A DNA stretch of 58,882 nt from contig VSOK01000006.1 of assembly GCA_009774765.1 (NCBI GenBank), positions 20,027 through 78,908 of the forward strand, in the 5' to 3' direction. The translations under genes and the position numbers were made by a program. Under the pieces are notes generated by a model. It had not been told where the DNA came from and made no database searches. It was given only the letters and a program-made list of their open reading frames with translations. Shown here piece after piece: positions 27,492 through 36,829 of this stretch (positions are counted from its first letter, which is position 1; each line of letters opens with the position of its first letter). The DNA is from Bacteroidales bacterium (lineage in GTDB: Bacteria > Bacteroidota > Bacteroidia > Bacteroidales > UBA932).

Positions 27492-28106
27492 ATGCATATT
27501 GCGATTGCCGGTAATATAGGTAGCGGAAAGACTACCCTTACAAAGATGCTGGCGGCCCATTATAATTGGACGCCACGATTCGAATCAGTGGATTTTAATC
27601 CTTATCTTGCTGATTTTTATGAAGATATGGAGCGTTGGTCATTTAATCTCCAGGTGTATTTTCTCAACAAAAGGTTCAAGGACGTAGTTGATATATCCAA
27701 AAGCAAGGATGTGATAATCCAGGACAGGACCATCTATGAGGATGCCCGCATCTTCGCCCCCAACCTTCACGGTATGGGACTGATGAGCACAAGGGATTTT
27801 GAGAACTACTCCGATCTTTTTGACCTGATGATGTCTCTTGTTAATCCGCCCGATCTGCTTATCTATCTCCGCTCTTCGATTCCTAACCTCGTGAGCCAGA
27901 TACAGAAACGCGGACGTGACTATGAAAAGAGCATACGTATAGATTATATTACAGGATTGAATGAGCGTTATGAATCCTGGATCGCGGATTACAAGCACAA
28001 GCTTCTTGTCCTTGATGTGGACAACATCAAGTTTGAAAACCGTCCGGAGGATTTCCGCACTGTGACAGACAAGATTGACGCGGAACTTTTCGGACTGTTC
28101 AAATAG
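27492..28106 (+). CDS. Deoxynucleoside kinase
   Basis: 204 residues. The P-loop GNIGSGKTTL is at the N-terminus, the DRTIYEDA motif holds the DRS-like catalytic segment, and IQKRGRDYEKSI is the arginine-rich lid. It phosphorylates deoxyadenosine, deoxyguanosine or deoxycytidine in nucleotide salvage; specificity is not visible. The upstream region has a TATTTTTG -7-like box near 27463. The acyl-CoA ligase gene follows 37 nt later. Confidence 0.9.
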   Translation: MHIAIAGNIGSGKTTLTKMLAAHYNWTPRFESVDFNPYLADFYEDMERWSFNLQVYFLNKRFKDVVDISKSKDVIIQDRTIYEDARIFAPNLHGMGLMSTRDFENYSDLFDLMMSLVNPPDLLIYLRSSIPNLVSQIQKRGRDYEKSIRIDYITGLNERYESWIADYKHKLLVLDVDNIKFENRPEDFRTVTDKIDAELFGLFK

Positions 28107-28143
28107 GCGGTCCGCAATCACATAACAGAAAACTAATAACACT

Positions 28144-30051
28144 ATGACAGAGAGACTTACCATCATTGATTTTGTCGAGAAATATGTCGGCATATATTCA
28201 TCCAATACTTTTTTGTGGGAGAAGACCGGAGGCGAATGGAAATCAACCTCATATTCTCAGACCAGGAAAGAGGCATACCGTATAGGTGCCGGACTTGTCG
28301 CCCTCGGTGTGCAGAAAGGTGAAAAGGTCGCTCTGTTGTCCGAAGGGCGCAACTTGTGGGTCCTCGGAGAGCTTGGTATCCTGTATGCCGGTGCTGTCAA
28401 TGTGCCGCTCTCGATAAAACTTGAGGAAAGCAATGACCTGGTATTCAGAGTAAAGCACTCTGACGCCAAATATATAATGGTCTCGAAGTCTCAGCTGCCG
28501 AAGATAAGGACAATTCTTCCTGAGGTTCCTGCTGTGGAGAAGGTGATTGTCTTTGATGAGCTTGACGAATATCTTGAGAAGGAAATGCCGGTTTCAGAAA
28601 TACAGAAGGCCGGTGATGAGTTTCTGGAGAAGAATATGGATATTTTCATTCAGAGATACCGCTCTGTGGGTCCGGATGACTATGCCAACATAAGCTACAC
28701 TTCGGGAACTACGGCTGATCCGAAGGGTATTCTGCTGACTCACAGGAACTATACAGCCAATGTCGAGCAGGCCCAGTCGGTGATAGGCGTGACTCCGCAG
28801 GACAGGATGCTGATCATCCTGCCGCTTGACCATTGCTTCGCCCATGTTGCCGGATTCTATACTATGATGTCATACGGAGCTTCCATAGGTACTGTTCCGC
28901 AGGGAAGGACTCCGATGGAGGCGTTGAGGAATATCCCGATGAGTATCAAGGAGCTGAAACCTACTGTGATGCTCTCCGTGCCTGCTCTCGCAAAGAATTT
29001 CAAGAAAAATATAGAGTCCGGAATCAAGGCGAAAGGTCCGGGAGTGGAAAAACTTTATAATTTCGCTCTGGACAATGCGATAAAATACAACAGGGAAGGA
29101 TATAACAAAGGAGGGTTCTGCAGCTGGTGGAGAAAGCCTCTGATGTGGCTGTTTGACAGTCTTATATTCAAGAATGTCCGTGAGGGCCTTGGAGGTCAGA
29201 TGAGGTTCTTTGTCGGTGGAGGGGCTTTGCTTGATATCGACCTCCAGAGATATTATTATGCAATAGGCATCCCTATGTATCAGGGATACGGTCTTTCGGA
29301 GGCTACTCCGATAATTTCGGCCAATGCTCCGGCAAAGCATATTCTCGGGTCTTCCGGATGTGTTGTGGAGCCTATGGACATCAAGATATGCGATGCTGAC
29401 GGGAATGAGCTTCCATACGGAGAGAAAGGCGAGATCGTCATCCGCGGGGAGAATGTGATGGCAGGCTATTGGAAAAATCCGAAATCCACTGCAGAGACCG
29501 TGGTTGACGGATGGCTTCATACAGGTGATATGGGCTATATGCGCGACAAGGATTTCCTTTATGTGGTGGGACGTTTCAAATCATTGCTTATCAGTGCGGA
29601 CGGTGAGAAATACAGTCCGGAGGGAATCGAGGAGTCGCTTGTGGAGAATTCAAAATATATTGACCAGGTAGTGCTTCACAACAGTCAGGATCCTTATACG
29701 ATAGCTTTGCTTGTACCTAACAAGGATGCGCTGAAGGCTTATCTGAAGGAGACGGCTCCGGATGCCGATCCTGCTTCAGAGGCCGGGAAGAAGATGATGC
29801 TGGAGAAGATTCAGGATGAATTGAATTCATACAGGAAAGGCGGAAAGAATTACGGGGCATTCCCGGAAAGGTGGCTTCCTGCGGCTGTATGCGTACTGCC
29901 GGAGCCTTTCACGGAGCAGAACCATATGGTCAACAGTACAATGAAGATTGTGAGGGGCAAGGTTGAGAAGGCATACGAGGACAGGATGAGGTTTGCATAT
30001 ACGCCTGAAGGCAAGGTCATCACTAATCCGATGAATCTTCAGAGTCTATAA
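28144..30051 (+). CDS. Long-chain acyl-CoA synthetase (AMP-binding)
   Basis: 635 residues of the ANL superfamily, FadD15-like subgroup of Bacteroidota. The P-loop is YTSGTTADPKGILLTH (Ala where Gly is usual after GTT), with YQGYGLSEATPIIS, GWLHTGDMGYM and the hinge region VVGRFKSLLISADGEKYSPE. It activates fatty acids with ATP and CoA at the inner membrane. It probably shares a transcript with the nucleoside kinase. A strong terminator follows directly. Confidence 0.92.
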   Translation: MTERLTIIDFVEKYVGIYSSNTFLWEKTGGEWKSTSYSQTRKEAYRIGAGLVALGVQKGEKVALLSEGRNLWVLGELGILYAGAVNVPLSIKLEESNDLVFRVKHSDAKYIMVSKSQLPKIRTILPEVPAVEKVIVFDELDEYLEKEMPVSEIQKAGDEFLEKNMDIFIQRYRSVGPDDYANISYTSGTTADPKGILLTHRNYTANVEQAQSVIGVTPQDRMLIILPLDHCFAHVAGFYTMMSYGASIGTVPQGRTPMEALRNIPMSIKELKPTVMLSVPALAKNFKKNIESGIKAKGPGVEKLYNFALDNAIKYNREGYNKGGFCSWWRKPLMWLFDSLIFKNVREGLGGQMRFFVGGGALLDIDLQRYYYAIGIPMYQGYGLSEATPIISANAPAKHILGSSGCVVEPMDIKICDADGNELPYGEKGEIVIRGENVMAGYWKNPKSTAETVVDGWLHTGDMGYMRDKDFLYVVGRFKSLLISADGEKYSPEGIEESLVENSKYIDQVVLHNSQDPYTIALLVPNKDALKAYLKETAPDADPASEAGKKMMLEKIQDELNSYRKGGKNYGAFPERWLPAAVCVLPEPFTEQNHMVNSTMKIVRGKVEKAYEDRMRFAYTPEGKVITNPMNLQSL

Positions 30052-30055
30052 TATA

Positions 30056-30085
30056 AACGCCGGTCGGTCAAGGCCGGCGTTTTAT
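30056..30085 (+). terminator. Terminator after acyl-CoA synthetase
   Basis: Stem AACGCCGG / CCGGCGTT with a 10-nt loop and TTTT, starting 4 nt after the stop codon. Confidence 0.88.
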
Positions 30086-30099
30086 TTCATTTGCACCAA

Positions 30100-30250
30100 G
30101 GTACATATAAACCTCGGCATAGTCGCAATGAATTTTGTCTCTGCTCTCGACTTTGGCTATATTTGCGCTAATGCGCATATATACGCCTGCGCCTCGGTAT
30201 ACATTCAAACAAGTTTGATGTATACTCTCGACTTTGGCTATATTTGCAGA
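30100..30250 (+). promoter_or_regulatory. Dispersed tandem-promoter element, copy 1 (upstream of feoAB)
   Basis: Two promoters lie in tandem. P1 has TTTG 30134-30137, a 20-nt spacer and TATATTTG 30158-30165. P2 has TTTG 30214-30217, a 21-nt spacer and TATATTTG 30239-30246. The -7 boxes are 81 bp apart and both are preceded by CTCGACTTTGGC. Related sequence occurs at 49020-49145 and, inverted, at 58095-58190. Confidence 0.8.
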
Positions 30251-30273
30251 AAAATTATGCAAGGAGACGTAAT

Positions 30274-32766
30274 ATGAAATTGTCGGAACTGAATACAGGT
30301 GAAAGGGCGGTCGTAGTAAAAGTATACGGCCACGGCGGCTTCCGCAAAAGGATTGTGGAGATGGGATTTGTGAAGGGGAAGGTCGTGACTGTCATATTGA
30401 ATGCTCCTTTGAAGGATCCGATTGAATATGAAATCATCGGCTATAAGATATCCCTCCGCAGGGAAGAGGCGGACAAGATAGAGGTCATCAGCGAAAGTGA
30501 AGCGAAAAGGACTTTGTCCGGAACATCGGAAGACCTGTCTGCCATAGAGATTGAGGCCGATGCCTGTGAGGATTCATATTTTCTGGAGGACAGGATGAAG
30601 GATATGGCCGAGGAGCGCGGGCATATAATCCGTGTTGCCCTGGTCGGGAACCCCAACTGCGGAAAGACATCGCTGTTCAATATCGCTTCCGGGAGCCACG
30701 AGCACGTTGGCAATTACAGCGGAGTGACTGTGGATGCCAAAGAAGGTGAGTTCGTCTACGGCGGCTACAGATTTATTCTGGTCGATCTTCCCGGGACATA
30801 TTCGCTTTCAGCCTACAGTCCGGAAGAATTGTATGTCAGAAAAAACCTTGTCGAGAATATTCCCGATGTGGTCGTAAATGTCGTGGATGCCTCCAATCTT
30901 GAGAGGAACCTGTATCTGACCACCCAGCTTATTGACATGAACCTCAGGATGGTTATGGCCCTGAATATGTTTGATGAACTCACGGCCCGTGGTGACGATC
31001 TCGACATAAAGACTCTCGGACATCTTCTCGGAATGCCGGTGGTCCCGACTGTAAGCCGCAGCGGGAAAGGGATCGGTGAACTGTTTGATACTGTCATAAG
31101 GGTATATGAGCACAACGACCCTCTGCTGGCCCGTCATATACATATCAACCACGGAGCCGATATGGAGGACAGCATCGAGAGGATAAAGGTCCTTCTGCAG
31201 AGAAACTCATCCTTGAGGTACAAATATTCTACACGTTATCTTGCGATAAAATATTTTGAAAACGACAGCGAGGTCGAGAAGATTGTAGATTCTCTGCCTG
31301 ACAGGGATGAAATCATAGCGGCGCGCTATGATGAGCAGAAACGTATTGAATCGCTGCTGCAGACTTCTACCGAATCTGCAATCGTGGACGCCAAGTATGC
31401 TTTCATTTCAGGTGCGCTCAAAGAGACCTGGAAGCCGGCCGTGCACAGCAGGAAACGCCGCAGGAGGAGCGTCACGGACAGGATAGATGCTGTCGTGACG
31501 AACAGATGGGCCGCTTTCCCTATATTTTTCCTGATGCTGTTTGCCGTGTTCCAGTGCACTTTTGCATTGGGAGACTATCCTATGCGCTGGATAGAATGGT
31601 GCGTGGAGGCATTGGGAGACTTTGTCTCCGTGTATATGGCTCCCGGATGGTGGAAGGATCTGGTGATAGACGGTATCATCGGAGGTGTGGGCAGCGTCCT
31701 CGTTTTTCTCCCGAACATCCTGCTGCTGTACCTGTTCATCTCTCTGCTTGAGGATTCCGGCTATATGGCCAGGGCGGCGTTCATTATGGACCGTATGATG
31801 CACAAGATGGGGCTGCACGGAAAGTCTTTCATACCTATGATAATGGGATTCGGATGCAATGTGCCTGCGATTATGGCGACAAGGGCCATTGAAAGCCGCA
31901 AGAGCAGGATGATAACGATGCTGATAATCCCGCTGATGTCCTGTGCCGGAAGACTGCCTGTCTATATATTGCTTGCAGGGGCGTTCTTCCCGAAAAAGGC
32001 AGGCCTTGTGCTTGTGGGGCTGTACGCTCTCGGGATTATGCTTGCCGTGCTGTCCGCAAAGGTCATAAGCCGTTTCATAAAGGACGATGACCTTCCTTTT
32101 GTGATGGAGCTTCCTCCGTACCGTGTGCCGACGGCAAAATCGGTGTTCAGGCATACCTGGGAGAAAGGTAAGCAGTATCTGCAGAAAATGGCCGGGACAA
32201 TCCTGATTTTCTCGATGGCTATATGGGCTTTGGGATATTTCCCTCACGATGAGAGCTACTCGACAGCGGCTGAGCAGCAGGAGCATTCTTATATAGGGTA
32301 TGTCGGGAAGGCTATGGAACCGGTGCTTGAACCGCTCGGGTTCGACTGGAGGATGGGAGTCGGAATCATCGCCGGAGTCGGAGCCAAGGAGCTGGTGGTG
32401 AGCACTCTCGGTGTAATGTATTCCGGAGCGTCGGTGGATTTGCCTGCGGAAACTTTGTCAGGAGAAATTTCCGGTGATATGGATGTGCAGGCAATCTCTG
32501 GAGAGGAGGCCAGTGGTGAGGGTGTACCTTCAGGTGACGATGCCGGGACCACATTGCTTCAGAAGTCGCTTCTCAGGTCGATAACACCTGCCGCCGCGCT
32601 TGCGTATATGGTGTTTATCCTGCTTTATTTTCCTTGTATAGCGACTTTTGTGGCCATAAGGAATGAGTCCGGAAGCTGGAAATGGGCTGTGTTCTCGGCA
32701 GTCTACACAATCTGTCTTGCATGGGTTATGGCTTTTGCGGTCTACCGTCTCGCGCTCCTGTTCTGA
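30274..32766 (+). CDS. feoB: Ferrous iron transporter, FeoA-FeoB fusion
   Basis: 830 residues from ATG 30274, which has AAGGAG 8 nt upstream. Residues 1-73 are a FeoA (SH3-like) domain (GHGGFRKRIVEMGFVKG). From ~120 comes the FeoB G domain with G1 VGNPNCGKTSLFN, GNYSGVTVD (G2), VDLPGTYSLS (G3) and ALNMFDE (G4). The C-terminal half has about eight membrane segments with two Gate motifs (ARAAFIMDRMMHKMGLHGKSF). A Gly/Ser/Asp-rich insertion of about 30 residues (near 725-760) before the last helices is unusual. It imports Fe2+ across the inner membrane. The leader after the P2 promoter is only about 20 nt. Confidence 0.95.
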   Translation: MKLSELNTGERAVVVKVYGHGGFRKRIVEMGFVKGKVVTVILNAPLKDPIEYEIIGYKISLRREEADKIEVISESEAKRTLSGTSEDLSAIEIEADACEDSYFLEDRMKDMAEERGHIIRVALVGNPNCGKTSLFNIASGSHEHVGNYSGVTVDAKEGEFVYGGYRFILVDLPGTYSLSAYSPEELYVRKNLVENIPDVVVNVVDASNLERNLYLTTQLIDMNLRMVMALNMFDELTARGDDLDIKTLGHLLGMPVVPTVSRSGKGIGELFDTVIRVYEHNDPLLARHIHINHGADMEDSIERIKVLLQRNSSLRYKYSTRYLAIKYFENDSEVEKIVDSLPDRDEIIAARYDEQKRIESLLQTSTESAIVDAKYAFISGALKETWKPAVHSRKRRRRSVTDRIDAVVTNRWAAFPIFFLMLFAVFQCTFALGDYPMRWIEWCVEALGDFVSVYMAPGWWKDLVIDGIIGGVGSVLVFLPNILLLYLFISLLEDSGYMARAAFIMDRMMHKMGLHGKSFIPMIMGFGCNVPAIMATRAIESRKSRMITMLIIPLMSCAGRLPVYILLAGAFFPKKAGLVLVGLYALGIMLAVLSAKVISRFIKDDDLPFVMELPPYRVPTAKSVFRHTWEKGKQYLQKMAGTILIFSMAIWALGYFPHDESYSTAAEQQEHSYIGYVGKAMEPVLEPLGFDWRMGVGIIAGVGAKELVVSTLGVMYSGASVDLPAETLSGEISGDMDVQAISGEEASGEGVPSGDDAGTTLLQKSLLRSITPAAALAYMVFILLYFPCIATFVAIRNESGSWKWAVFSAVYTICLAWVMAFAVYRLALLF

Positions 32767-32807
32767 GGCTGACCCGCTGACGTTCAAATGCTTATGGTTT
32801 AGGGAAG

Positions 32808-33389
32808 ATGAAGAAAAAAGAGAAATATGAGGTTCCGGAGGGGGAGACGAAAGTGCTTCTCCACACCTGCTGTGCACCGTGCAGTTCGGCGATCATAGAA
32901 AATCTTATGCAGAACGGGATAACCCCCGTGATTTTCTACTGCAATCCCAACATCTATCCTTATGATGAATACCTGATACGTAAAAATGAATGTACACGCT
33001 ATGCGGAAGCTCTCGGACTGGAGATTGTCGACGCTGACTATGACCATACGAGCTGGCTTGAAGCCGTAAAGGGGCTGGAAGGGGAGCCGGAACGCGGAGG
33101 ACGTTGCAGCAGATGTTTCAGGCTCAGGCTTGAGAGGACTGCGCGCTATGCCCACGAGCACGGCTTCAGGGTCATTACGACTACGCTTGCCTCTTCCCGC
33201 TGGAAAAGCCTTGACCAGATCAATGAGGCCGGCTTATGGGCTGTGTCCGGATATCCTGATGTAGTATGGTGGGACAGGAACTGGCGCAAGGGAGGACTTC
33301 AGGAGAGAAGGCTCCGGATAATAGCTGAGTACGGGTTTTACAACCAGCTCTATTGCGGATGCGAATTCAGCATCCGTGACAAAGAATAA
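32808..33389 (+). CDS. queH: Epoxyqueuosine reductase QueH
   Basis: 193 residues of the former DUF208 family. Cysteine motifs LLHTCCAPCSS near the N-terminus, CSRC in the middle (GGRCSRCFRLRL) and YCGCEFS at the end bind the iron-sulfur and metal centres, consistent with QueH. It reduces epoxyqueuosine in tRNA to queuosine. It lies 41 nt after feoAB and may be on the same transcript, pairing an Fe-S enzyme with iron uptake. Confidence 0.9.
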   Translation: MKKKEKYEVPEGETKVLLHTCCAPCSSAIIENLMQNGITPVIFYCNPNIYPYDEYLIRKNECTRYAEALGLEIVDADYDHTSWLEAVKGLEGEPERGGRCSRCFRLRLERTARYAHEHGFRVITTTLASSRWKSLDQINEAGLWAVSGYPDVVWWDRNWRKGGLQERRLRIIAEYGFYNQLYCGCEFSIRDKE

Positions 33390-33401
33390 AACTTTCGGAC
33401 A

Positions 33402-34766
33402 ATGGGAATAATACCTGACGGATATATAAGTGAACTGGCCCGGAGATTCAAGTTCAGCCGCAACGGCAGCCGGACTGCTATGAACGGAAAACAGATGAAC
33501 GGATGGCTTGCTCTGAGCCCTCTGCTTGTATTCCTTGTAGTATATCTTGCCTCATCGGTGGTCGCAGGCGATTTTTACCGTGTGCCTATCGCCTCGGCGT
33601 TTCTGATCGCTTCCTGCTATGCGCTAATCATTACCCCCGGAAGAAATATAGACAGCAAGATTGCCGTTTTCTCTGAGGGGGCAGGCAACAAGAATGTACT
33701 GCTGATGATATGGGTCTTCGTATTTGCAGGAGCTTTCGCCAGTACTGCCAAAGCGATAGGAGCCATAGACGCTACGGTCAATCTTACGCTTATGATTCTT
33801 CCGGGAAAACTGCTGTATGCCGGTATTTTCCTTGCCTCCTGCTTTATTTCAATGTCTATAGGTACGAGTGTCGGGACGATTGTGGCATTGGTCCCGGTAG
33901 CGTCCGGACTGGCATCTCAGAGCGGTACTGATCCTGCGTTTATGGCCGCCATTGTGACGGGAGGGGCATTTTTCGGGGATAACCTGTCCTTTATTTCGGA
34001 TACTACCATAGCGGCGACGCGCACGCAGGAGTGTTCTATGAAGGACAAGTTCAGGGCCAACCTCTATGTCGCTGCTCCGGCCGCTATGGCAGTGGCCGCG
34101 GTATATATATTTCTCGGTAAGGGAGTGTCTGTTTCTGACGTCTCGGCTCCGGTGGACTGGATTAAGCTGGTGCCGTATCTGCTTGTGATCATACTTGCAG
34201 TGTCCGGAGTGAATGTTATAGCAGTTCTGGCGGCAGGCATCTGCGTGAATGCGGTCATAGGTTTCTGTGACGGCTCTCTGGGCTGGATCGACTGGCTGGG
34301 AGCGGTCGGGACCGGTATAGGAGGTATGGGTGAACTTATAATCGTGACTATGCTTGCCGGCGGAATGCTTGAACTTATCCGTTATAACGGAGGGATTGAT
34401 TTCATAATCAGACTTATGACACGCGGCATAAAGGGAAGGAGGGGAGCGGAGTTCAGCATCGCCGCCCTTGTCAGCTTCGCCAATATATGCACGGCCAACA
34501 ATACGGTTGCGATCATCACGACCGGAAGCATCGCCAGGGACATAACCCGTAAATTCGGACTGGACCCGAGGAAGACGGCAAGCATTCTTGATACTTTCTC
34601 ATGTCTGGTGCAGGGGTTCATTCCATACGGTGCCCAGCTGCTGATGGCTTCAGGACTTGCCGGCGTGCCTGTCGCCGGAATCATAAGCCACCTTTATTAC
34701 CCTTTTGTACTCGGAGTGGTGGCTGTGCTGTCCATTCTTTTCAGGTTTCCCCGCAAATATTCCTGA
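33402..34766 (+). CDS. Na+/H+ antiporter, NhaC family
   Basis: 454 residues with about eleven hydrophobic segments. SMSIGTSVGTIVALVPVA, GAFFGDNLSFISDTTIAATRTQ and CTANNTVAIITTGSIA match the NhaC family. It exchanges Na+ (or an organic anion) for H+ at the inner membrane; the ion pair cannot be read from sequence. The annotated start is ATG 33402, but ATG 33480 (MNGKQMNGWLAL) just before the first membrane helix is also possible. It lies 12 nt after queH. Confidence 0.85.
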   Translation: MGIIPDGYISELARRFKFSRNGSRTAMNGKQMNGWLALSPLLVFLVVYLASSVVAGDFYRVPIASAFLIASCYALIITPGRNIDSKIAVFSEGAGNKNVLLMIWVFVFAGAFASTAKAIGAIDATVNLTLMILPGKLLYAGIFLASCFISMSIGTSVGTIVALVPVASGLASQSGTDPAFMAAIVTGGAFFGDNLSFISDTTIAATRTQECSMKDKFRANLYVAAPAAMAVAAVYIFLGKGVSVSDVSAPVDWIKLVPYLLVIILAVSGVNVIAVLAAGICVNAVIGFCDGSLGWIDWLGAVGTGIGGMGELIIVTMLAGGMLELIRYNGGIDFIIRLMTRGIKGRRGAEFSIAALVSFANICTANNTVAIITTGSIARDITRKFGLDPRKTASILDTFSCLVQGFIPYGAQLLMASGLAGVPVAGIISHLYYPFVLGVVAVLSILFRFPRKYS

Positions 34767-34814
34767 TTAACAGATATATTAATCCGTTATATGCCTTCTG
34801 GACCGCTGGGAGGC

Positions 34815-34878
34815 GGGTTAATAAAATAATCTTATAATTTTTATCCGGTTAACCCGCAATTAACCCTTTTCTTATCCC
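34815..34878. promoter_or_regulatory. Candidate operator 1 of the PUL (TTAACCC direct repeats)
   Basis: GGGTTAAT at 34815-34822, then TTAACCC at 34849-34855 and 34860-34866 (11-bp period), flanked by TTATCCG (34841) and TTATCCC (34872). The same GGGTTAAT-N26-TTAACCC spacing with a second heptamer 11 bp later is present at 48951. It lies 40-100 nt upstream of the first PUL gene. Confidence 0.6.
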
Positions 34879-34917
34879 GGTGCTGTTTATTTCGCATAGA
34901 AATAAATAACACTAATT

Positions 34918-36744
34918 ATGAAAATTAAATCTGTTTTCAGAGCAATTCTGCTCGTTGCTGCTATGGCTGCCATAGCACTGTCGACTGCATCTTGCGGTGA
35001 AAAAGGTCCTGCCGGTGGAGACAATGCCGGAGGAACAATATCAGGTATCGTCAAAGATTCCCAGGGAAACCTCATTGAAGGAGTCACAGTTTCAGCAAAA
35101 GGTATTGAAAGTACAGCTAAAACCGATGCAAACGGTGAGTATGTTCTGACCGGAGTTGCAGTCGGTATGTATTCGGTTTCTTTCGAGAAGGCCGGATATC
35201 AGACTGCCAACGTGACAGTGCCTAAGAGCCGTTTCGACGCAAACGGAAATGCAAAGGTAAATGCTACCCTGAATTTCGCGAACGCGAAGATTACCGGAAA
35301 GGTACTTGACGGTATGAATGGCAATGCCCCTCTTGCAGGTGCGTCCGTAAAACTGAGCAATGCTGACGAGACTACTGTAGAGACTGACGACAAAGGAGTG
35401 TATGTGTTCGAGAACCTGACTATCCAGGATTACACGATCACTATTTCTGCCGATGAGTATGTGTCTATCACTATGGCTGTAACGGAGGCTATGTTTGACA
35501 ATGAAGAGCAGGTGGCTGAAGTTGAGGATGTAGTTCTCACAAAGACACAGCTTCTTCCTGGACTTACCCTGAACGATCTTCAGAAAGCCGACAAATGGTA
35601 TTACAATGAGTACCGTGGAGGTTCAAACGGTGAGCAGTATCCTCGTTGGGACTGGTCAACCTGCTTTATGGGTTCAATGAATTTCGTAGGCGACTGGTCT
35701 GAGCACGGTGAGGGAACCTGCATTGAAATCTCAGGTGACGAGAAGAAGCCGGCAAACCCTAATGAGTTCGAGTCATACGTATGGGGAAGCAAACGCATTA
35801 CGGAAGACAACAAGATGATGACTGTCCGTGCAAGGACTTTCGGCGGCAGGGACGGTGAGACTGCATTCGGAGTGGTTGCAATCGACTTGAGCGCGGCTGA
35901 GCCTAACGCGGTTGTAGTAGGCGAGAAGGTCAAGACAGCTTCTGAGTCTTATGGTGACTATTATTTTGATTTCTCTGACTTTGTGGGCAAAGAGGTCGTT
36001 ATCGGTCTCGGACTTTACAGGGAAGAGCAGAGCGGAAACGGCAAACACCTTGCTATCAGGCGTATCAACTTCACCGCTGACAAGATGAAGGATTGGGACT
36101 GGATCTCAGGAAAAGAAGTAGCCGGACTTGAGGGATGGCACATGACTGAAGAGATGGTAAGGTCCACTATGGTACAGACTGAAAAGGAATTCTCGGGTCT
36201 TACTCTTTCTGATGACGGGGACCGCAAGGTTAAATACCAGTCATGGAGAACCAACAACCATATCGGATGGCTTTGGAACTTCACTGTCGTGACAAAGGAT
36301 ACAGAGGCGTTCGCAGGTCAGGGCTTCATTATGAAGACCCGTGGCGGAAGCAGCTATGTAGTCAACACACAGGTGCCTGAGGCTTATTTCTATACCAAGT
36401 TCCCTATCGCGGCAGGAAGCAACCAGCTTACTTTCAAACTCCGCAACTTCGGTGACAACTTCACTTTTGCAAAACTGACTGTCATCACTGAAGATATGGA
36501 AGTTGAACACGTGCTTCCTAAGTCAAATACTGCTGTCGAGTATGCAGAGGCCGCTGATGGCTGCTTCAAATACAAGAACAACCGTGGCGAACCGAACGAG
36601 GAGCAGGTAGGCGAGTATGCAGACTTCGTATTCGACCTTTCAAAATACAACGGCAAGAACGTGGTAGTTACTATCGGTGTATTCAAAGGCGAGGAGAACG
36701 GTGACGAGAACAAGATCTGTTTCCACAGCGTTTCTTTGAAATAA
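34918..36744 (+). CDS. Surface lipoprotein with two carboxypeptidase-regulatory-like domains
   Basis: 608 residues. The lipoprotein signal ends near residue 25 at LSTASCGEKG. Residues ~38-110 (GTISGIVKDSQGNLIEGVTV ... GYQTANVTV) and ~120-200 (KITGKVLDGMNGNAPLAGAS) are Ig-like CarboxypepD_reg/Big domains. The remaining ~400 residues consist of two similar beta-rich halves (LPGLTLNDLQKADKWYYNEY and EFSGLTLSDDGDRKVKYQSW), each with a carbohydrate-binding-module-like look (DYYFDFSDFVGKEVVIGLGL, ADFVFDLSKYNGKNVVVTIG). I infer a surface glycan-binding protein. It is the first gene after operator 1 and is followed by a terminator-like hairpin. Confidence 0.7.
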   Translation: MKIKSVFRAILLVAAMAAIALSTASCGEKGPAGGDNAGGTISGIVKDSQGNLIEGVTVSAKGIESTAKTDANGEYVLTGVAVGMYSVSFEKAGYQTANVTVPKSRFDANGNAKVNATLNFANAKITGKVLDGMNGNAPLAGASVKLSNADETTVETDDKGVYVFENLTIQDYTITISADEYVSITMAVTEAMFDNEEQVAEVEDVVLTKTQLLPGLTLNDLQKADKWYYNEYRGGSNGEQYPRWDWSTCFMGSMNFVGDWSEHGEGTCIEISGDEKKPANPNEFESYVWGSKRITEDNKMMTVRARTFGGRDGETAFGVVAIDLSAAEPNAVVVGEKVKTASESYGDYYFDFSDFVGKEVVIGLGLYREEQSGNGKHLAIRRINFTADKMKDWDWISGKEVAGLEGWHMTEEMVRSTMVQTEKEFSGLTLSDDGDRKVKYQSWRTNNHIGWLWNFTVVTKDTEAFAGQGFIMKTRGGSSYVVNTQVPEAYFYTKFPIAAGSNQLTFKLRNFGDNFTFAKLTVITEDMEVEHVLPKSNTAVEYAEAADGCFKYKNNRGEPNEEQVGEYADFVFDLSKYNGKNVVVTIGVFKGEENGDENKICFHSVSLK

Positions 36745-36762
36745 TCGGATATCGGCAATATC

Positions 36763-36802
36763 AGGGACAGGTGCCATTTATGGCACTTGCCCCTTTTTCT
36801 GC
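36763..36802 (+). terminator. Intra-PUL terminator or attenuator
   Basis: Stem AGGGACAGGTGCCA / TGGCACTTGCCCC with a 4-nt loop and a T run, between the lipoprotein gene and the first GH76 gene. It may reduce read-through so that the lipoprotein is made in excess. Confidence 0.75.
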
Positions 36803-36829
36803 TTTTAATCACAAAGACATAGCATCTTG

